Positions 58,492 to 64,000 of a stretch of DNA of 64,000 bases are shown piece after piece. A program made the translations under genes and the position numbers. Below the pieces are notes generated by a model. That model ran no database searches. It was not told the origin of the DNA and saw nothing but the letters and a program-made list of their open reading frames with translations. Numbering within the stretch: the first letter of the stretch is position 1; the number at the start of each line of letters is the position of its first letter. The stretch is taken from NCBI GenBank assembly GCA_905221605.1, contig CAJNDS010002731.1, forward strand, positions 169,001 to 233,000, read 5' to 3'. The stretch comes from Symbiodinium natans. Its lineage: Eukaryota; Sar; Dinophyceae; Suessiales; Symbiodiniaceae.

Positions 58492-59604
58492 ATGACTGTG
58501 CCGGTGGTCCTCCGGATCTTTTTCACCTCATTTACGTTGCTGGTCCTGGCGGATGGTTCGACTGGGGCTTGGCACAAGCCCTGGGCAACCCACCACGGCT
58601 GTGCCAGCATCATCCGGCGTTTCGATTGGCAACAGAACACGTCTGAGCCCCAGTATCGGCGATTCCATGCTTGCATCGCACGACGGAAGGATCTGCCGGA
58701 CTGGGCCGCGAAAAGTCGGCCTTCACTGCTTTCAGGCGAGCATTACCCGGTTTCGGTCGTACCGTCTGTGAGTGGAGTGCCCTTGTATTGGATCACACCA
58801 GTCTATGACTATGTCGTGTCCAACTTCATCAGGAAGGAGGGAACCTATGAGCCCATGGAGCTTGAAGTGTTTCGAAATCTGGTGAAGGAGGGCGACGTGG
58901 TGTGCGACATGGGCTCGCACGTGGGGAGCTACTCCATCCCGCTCGCATTCCACGTTGGTCCAGGCGGCCGTGTCCATGCCTTCGAGCCATTTCGGGTGGT
59001 GTTCCAGCTGCTAACAGGGAATGCTGCCATCAACGGCCTGGCGAATTTCCACACCTACAATGTAGCCCTTGGTGAGAAATCAGAGGTGTTGCGGGTTCAG
59101 AGCCCTGCGCTGAGGCGCTCGAGCAACATAGGTGCTACAAGCGTTTACCATCAGGCCAAGCCAGTCTACGGTGAAAACCACGTATTGCAGTACGAGGGTG
59201 AGGAACAGGTGAAGGTTGAGACCCTGGACTCCTTCCAGATAGAGCAAGTGCATTTCATGAAGATTGATGTAGAGGGGGCCTTGGACAAAGTGCTGCGCGG
59301 TGGTCAGCAGACCATTGAGAGAAGTCGACCGCTGATCGCATGCGAGCATGGTGAGCCAACGGCTCCGGAGATCTTAGTCGCTTGGGGCTATCGCTGCTTG
59401 CTCGTCCTGCCAGTGCACGACCTATGGGTTTGTGTACCGGAAGAGAAATGGTGGCGCTATCGCTGGCTTGAGGCCACGGACTTTGGGTATGGCCCCGCTG
59501 CGGAAGCTGCGGAGTCTGAAAGGACTGAGAGGGCTCCAGAACCTCAAGAAGTTCGGAGGAGCACCGATCCACCGAAGCTGTTCCAAGAGGGCGAGAGCCT
59601 CTAA
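58492..59604 (+). CDS. FkbM-family methyltransferase, intronless
   Basis: A single uninterrupted 370-codon frame, unlike every other gene here. The first 25 residues are hydrophobic (LRIFFTSFTLLVLADG) and could be a signal peptide or anchor, suggesting entry to the secretory pathway. SAM-binding motif I is VVCDMGSHVGSYSIPLA near residues 137-153, followed by HAFEPF and a later FMKIDVEGAL, all typical of FkbM methyltransferases, which add methyl groups to sugars, polyketides or other small molecules. The tail after 330 is Glu/Arg/Pro-rich. The ATG chosen is the first of the frame and precedes the hydrophobic stretch. Intronlessness could reflect bacterial origin or retroposition. Confidence 0.88.
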   Translation: MTVPVVLRIFFTSFTLLVLADGSTGAWHKPWATHHGCASIIRRFDWQQNTSEPQYRRFHACIARRKDLPDWAAKSRPSLLSGEHYPVSVVPSVSGVPLYWITPVYDYVVSNFIRKEGTYEPMELEVFRNLVKEGDVVCDMGSHVGSYSIPLAFHVGPGGRVHAFEPFRVVFQLLTGNAAINGLANFHTYNVALGEKSEVLRVQSPALRRSSNIGATSVYHQAKPVYGENHVLQYEGEEQVKVETLDSFQIEQVHFMKIDVEGALDKVLRGGQQTIERSRPLIACEHGEPTAPEILVAWGYRCLLVLPVHDLWVCVPEEKWWRYRWLEATDFGYGPAAEAAESERTERAPEPQEVRRSTDPPKLFQEGESL

Positions 59605-62440
59605 TTATCCGCATTCAAAAAAAGAGAGCAAAGAGCGGCAAAAAGGGCGCGCAAAAAGGGCAGAGTGCTTATCGCGTAGACATTGGAGCTTCTCAGAGCA
59701 CATCCCAAAAAGAAAGCTTCCTCCTGAGTGGAAACTGCGATGCCGCCTGAGTCAGGTCCACCATGTCTTCAGCGGCGGCGTTGGCGGTTGGAACTTTTGA
59801 GTTGGGGACACATCCAGAGCTGCTGAGCTTGGCCGGACGCACCTGGGGTGTCCAGAGACTTATGAATCCTGGCTGAGCTCAATTCTTTGAATCTCTGCAG
59901 ATGTGGGGGGAAGGAAGTGGCTGGGTTTAATGTCAATGAACGTCGAGCATACTGGCATCAAGAGTGAACCAGCTAATTACTGTTCTTGGGATTCACCCAG
60001 GCGACTGACCTTTGAAACTATTCTGCAATCATTTGCAATCTTGCTTGTAAACAGGCAGCGTGCAGGCGTCTCAGCTCAGCAGAATCTCTTTGGCAGACGA
60101 TGAAATCGTCTCAAGCATCCTGCATGACAAAGCATGTCAATCAGAGCCCTTAGTGCTAGTGGGAGTGACAGCTACGACAGCGGAAAAAACAATTGCTTGC
60201 ACTTCCCGGACCGCATGTTTTTTGGGGAGCCCCTGTTTACTGTAGACTTTTCGTGGGATGTTGCCTACGGTGCTTTGAGGCCAGACCTTTCCAGCACATG
60301 CGGCCTGGAGGCCTGGAGGGGTTGCACGATTGCGGCGTTGCCGGAGATGTTATTGAGCGCGAGGGAGGAGGTGATCCAACACGGAAACAAACCGGACACT
60401 CCATGTGCCACATCACAGAGCCACTTGCGCAGCACCACGCGGCATCGTCGTTTTGCTTTTTGTGGTCAAGTTTTTTGGCTCAAATCTTTAATTGAACGCC
60501 GGTTCCTCCGCATCGCGGTTCCTCGGCCTACCTCGGAGGCTTCCGTTCCGTGGGAAGCTTTGGGAGAGGCAGATGGGGGGCCGAGTCGACATAGAGCTTC
60601 CTTCCCCAGCAGTTTCACTCGAGTAGACTGAGCAAATAAAGTTGGCGACCTGTGCTCACCGAAGCCACTCGAGGACTTGCAACTGCTTGGCCCCCATTAC
60701 CAGTATTGGCTGTTGATCTGTCGCCTCACTTTGTCCGTTGTGATCTTGTCTCGCCATACGAGCTTCTGAAACGATCACATCCGGCCTTGCCGTGTGTAGC
60801 AGATGCTTCAAGGGGACAAAGCCAGGAGTCGAAGAGACTTACTGTAGGCTTGGGAAAAGCATGAAGAAGGTTGAATACCCGCTTTCAAACATGCAAGGCC
60901 ATCATGCAGCTCTTGCGGCTCACGGCAATGAGACGAAGGCGAGAACGTTTGTTTGCGCCCTTTCATGGTTTAGAGGCCCATTGCTTCTCACTTGGACCCT
61001 TGGACTTGGAAGCTATACAAGGCATCCCACCTCCTCCTTTCTCGCAGCATGCGTGTCCCAAGCTCAGAGTTTAAGATCCACAGCGCCTCCTCTCGTATCC
61101 TCTGGAGACTCGAGTTAACGAGTTAACCCAGCTGTCGGGAAGCTTCGATGGGGAAAGGGAACTTTGAACTCTCGATGTGATCAGGCTCGTCGTGTTCGGA
61201 TTGTCAGCGCCCTTGCGTCCTCGTGTGGAATTCCTTGACTCGGGCTTGCGCTTGCCGTACGTGCTTGAGGTCGTGTACGGGTTTCCTGGCCCCCGGGCCT
61301 CACGTCAGGCCGAATCTGCATGTAAGCCGCGGAGAGAGGGGGTCCAGTTCGTCTCCCTCTCGCGTTCTCTCTCTCTCTCTCTCTCCCTCTCTCTCCCTCT
61401 CTGAGTGGCTCTCTGTTGTCACTCTTATTCTCCGATTTCCAGAAGCGACGAGCTGATGTCAGGAGCCCGAAGGCCCTAGAGCCGGCAGTTTCAGGCCAAG
61501 GCCCAGAGAGTAGGGTCAACGCACAACAAAGCCAAGAGGCCCAGAGAGCTAAATCCGAGAGAGTTCACCCAAAGAGCGCCGCCAGGGCCGCCAAGTCTCG
61601 CCGATTCTAGGGGCATCTTCGCATCGCGGCGTGGCAGCAGCACGAGCTGTCTTGATCCGACTGTTCCCCCCACACCCTCCCCGCTTTCAGAGGAACTGAT
61701 TCGGTGAGATGGCTGTCGGAGTGTTTGGAGTGTGGTCCTGAGATGCGGCTCCGGGCTTGGCCTCGTGGTCTTGGCCCGCTCCGCCACCGGAGTTTTGAGG
61801 AGCTACATCGATCGGAGATCTGGCACTTTCTGCGGGGGCTCCGACCGAGCCAAACCACCTGAAAAAACCTGCAAGGACCGCAAGGACACCTTGCCTCGCC
61901 AAGAAGAAGAAGGGCGGCGGCGGCGCCGCCCCAGCCCGCGCTGACGAAGGCGAGTTGAGCCAGCTGACCCGCTCTGGCCAGTAATTACTCTCCACATGCA
62001 ACGCTTTTCCCATCTGTCACGGGTTTGAAGATGTTTTTGTTGCGGTGGCGCACGCCACAAGGCCACAGCGACCGCCGGGCGAAGAAGCAGCAAGAAGAAC
62101 TATGAGCAACAAGAACAATCAGAAGAGTATGAACAGGAATTATGTCAGCGACGACTGACCGCGCATCAGGAAAACTTTGGCCTGTGCCAGTCAAAAGCAA
62201 CGGTGTGCTCAAGCTTCAGACCACAGAGGACTCGCTTCTGCTACACTTGTCCAAAATGAGGGTGTCCTTTCTCTCGTCCTTTCTCTCCTTCTTCTTCGGC
62301 AAGACACCCTTGACATGGACACCCACAACGGGGACCCCTAATTTTGGGAACCTCCACATGCCAGACAAAAGCAAAGCTCTGCTCAAGCTTGAGAACAAAA
62401 AAGACTTGCTGTTGTCAATCCTTTTTGGTTTCTTCCATAA
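59605..62440. other. 2.8 kb with no recognised gene
   Basis: Open stretches up to 165 codons (for example 60,134-60,631) show no domain I recognise. It holds a CT-rich microsatellite at 61,358-61,403 and a Lys/Arg-rich GGCGGCGGC stretch near 61,905. At 60,468-60,482, TTTTTTGGCTCAAAT resembles the spliced-leader tail but is too short to call. Confidence 0.4.
61358..61403. repeat. CT-rich microsatellite
   Basis: Imperfect CT run with CCCT interruptions, about 45 bp. Confidence 0.85.
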
Positions 62441-62445
62441 TAAAA

Positions 62446-63380
62446 CGTCACGGTCTTGTCCGCTTCTATTGGTTTTGGCTGTCACAGTCTCGTCCCCTTC
62501 TATTGTTTTTGGCTGTCACGGTCTCGTCCGCTTCTACCTTTTTTGGCTGTCACGATCTCGTCGCGGACAGCAAAAACAATAGAGGCGGACGAGACCATGA
62601 CGGCCAACAACAGTAGAAGCGGACGAGACCGCGACAGCCAAAAACAGTAGAAGCGGACGAGAAAGCGACAGCCGAAAACAGTACAAGCGGAAGCGGCCCA
62701 ACAGCCAAATAGTAGAAGCGGACCGTGACAGCCAAAACCAGTAGAAGCGGACGAGCGCGACAGCCCACACCAGTAGAAGCGGACGAGACCGTGACAGCCA
62801 AGAACAGTAAAAGCGTTCTACTGTTTTAAGCTGTCACGGTCTCGTCCGCTTCTACTGTTGTTGGCTGTCACGGTCTCGTCCACTTCTACTGTTTTTGGCG
62901 CTCACGGTCTCGTCCGCTTCTACTGTTTGTTTTCGGCCGTCACGGTCTCGGCCGCTTCTACGTTTTTGGCCGTCACGGTCTCGTCCACTTCTACTGTTTT
63001 TGGCGGTCACGGTCTCGTCCGCTTCTACTGTTTTCGGCCGTCACGGTCTCGTCCGCTTCTACTGTTTTTGGCTGTCACGGTCTCGTCCGCTTCTACTGTT
63101 TTTGGCTGTCACGGTCTCGTCCGCTTCTACTGTTTTGTGGCCGTCACGGTCTCGGCCGCTTCTAGTTATTGTTTTTGGTTGTCTCATCCGCTTTTATTGT
63201 TTTTGGCCGTCACGGTCTCGTCCGCTTCTACTGGTTTTGGTCGTCACGGTCTCGTCCGCTTCTACTGTTGTTGGCCGTCACGGTCTTGTCCGCTTTACTT
63301 TTTTTTGTCGTCACGGTCTCCTCCGCTTCTATTGATTTTGGCTGTCACGGTCTCGTCCGCTTCTACTGTTGTTGGCTCGA
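62446..63380. repeat. 34-bp minisatellite in forward-reverse-forward order
   Basis: The unit is GGTCTCGTCCGCTTCTACTG followed by TTTTTGGCTGTCAC. It runs forward at 62,446-62,560 (about 3 copies), in reverse complement at 62,562-62,815 (about 7 copies) and forward again at 62,818-63,380 (about 16 copies). The switch points near 62,561 and 62,816 are tight, so the middle block can pair with either arm. Reading frames over the array are artefacts. Confidence 0.9.
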
Positions 63381-64000
63381 CCTCGGAACAGGACTTCTAA
63401 TTTCGAGAAACCTCCACAGGCCAAGTTTGTAACTTTTTCTTCGCAGGTCCTTGTTCCTGATGGGAATAGATATGGGCTTGAGATGTATGGGCATTGTTTT
63501 CTAAGAGCCGTCTTGAAACGCACGGGGTGCCCGTTTCCAGTGTTACAAACACTGAGAGAGGACACCTTAAACCTTACTTCATCTTCAAGCCTAGACCACG
63601 GAGAAAGTCATCAAAGCCTCGGCCTCGATCGTCAAGCGAGCAGCGGCAACCAGCCGCCAGAGATGGTTCTTCTTTTCAGCTGTCCTGTTTGATTGTTGGA
63701 AGACATTGACAAAGTGACACTCGTGCGCAAAGACGGTTCTTCGGCAGTGTCCTTCCCAGATGTCCTTTTCCACTGTTTTCTATATATAGTCTGTCTGTCC
63801 TCTAGCTCTATTTCATGTAAAATTTCATGGATAACAGCAGTATTTGCTTGGCCTCCACAATCTCCCACTTGTTTGCGGTCTCACAAATGCGTTTTTTCGG
63901 GTCCCGAAAAGCGCCCCCACGCCGTTCCAGGCCCGTGGGAGCCACGCAAAATAAGGGCAAGCCGCGTAAAATAAGAATAAGGATGATCTTGTCTGGAACT
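63381..64000. other. Right end, possible unrecognised exon
   Basis: A stretch at 63,695-63,770 reads L-E-D-I-D-K-V-T-L-V-R-K-D-G-S-S-A-V and could be an exon of a gene running off the window. No family recognised. Confidence 0.3.

Noticed and set aside
60468-60482. Spliced-leader-like TTTTTTGGCTCAAAT
   Set aside because: Only about 11 bases match the leader's 3' part, and no gene follows at once.
62858-63400. Hydrophobic repeat protein (S-A-S-T-V-F-G units)
   Set aside because: The 34-bp satellite keeps three frames open; the apparent membrane-protein look is a by-product of the unit.

Overview
This window is eukaryotic nuclear DNA, most likely from a dinoflagellate (a Symbiodiniaceae-, Polarella- or Prorocentrum-like genome). 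The reasons are: (1) genes are cut into many short exons whose reading frames and domains are restored only by GT-AG, GC-AG or GA-AG introns with a G after the acceptor AG; (2) every recognisable cellular gene lies on the + strand, giving a unidirectional cluster from about 23 to 60 kb; (3) one gene carries a tryptophan-rich domain that I recall as widespread in dinoflagellate proteins; (4) the left end is packed with decayed copies of a non-LTR retroelement typical of these genomes; (5) the spacers hold many satellites and CCCTAAA-like stretches.

Layout. 0-9.5 kb: overlapping, frameshifted 3' remnants of LINE-like elements on both strands, plus small repeat families. 9.5-22.9 kb: no recognisable cellular gene. 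It holds a 903-bp tandem duplication (12.2-14.3 kb), a dispersed duplicated segment (15.9 and 16.5 kb) and many 2-4 copy micro-duplications, strikingly often 9 bp long. 23.0-25.0 kb: a two-exon protein kinase. 26.2-28.0 kb: a DHHC palmitoyltransferase. 30.9-34.2 kb: a polycystin/TRPP-like cation channel. 35.5-38.5 kb: a fucosyltransferase-like glycosyltransferase. 39.2-42.7 kb: a gene joining the tryptophan-rich domain to a long charged coiled coil. 43.7-45.8 and 48.1-49.3 kb: two AT-rich islands with broken ORFs (a lipase-like alpha/beta-hydrolase fragment and Cys-x2-Cys fragments), separated by two minisatellites; they may be foreign, perhaps viral, DNA. 50.4-53.2 kb: an EF-hand protein gene, followed by a 1.1-kb CA-rich array. 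56.2-57.9 kb: a gene with repeated G-W-(L/I)-T domains. 58.5-59.6 kb: an intronless FkbM-type methyltransferase. 59.6-64 kb: mostly repeats, including a 34-bp minisatellite arranged forward-reverse-forward.

The genes do not form one pathway. Several are membrane or signalling proteins (kinase, DHHC enzyme, channel, EF-hand protein), but neighbours in dinoflagellate clusters are usually unrelated. Exon boundaries were worked out by hand from reading frame and domain continuity. Those with exact intron coordinates are the better supported; other gene limits are approximate.
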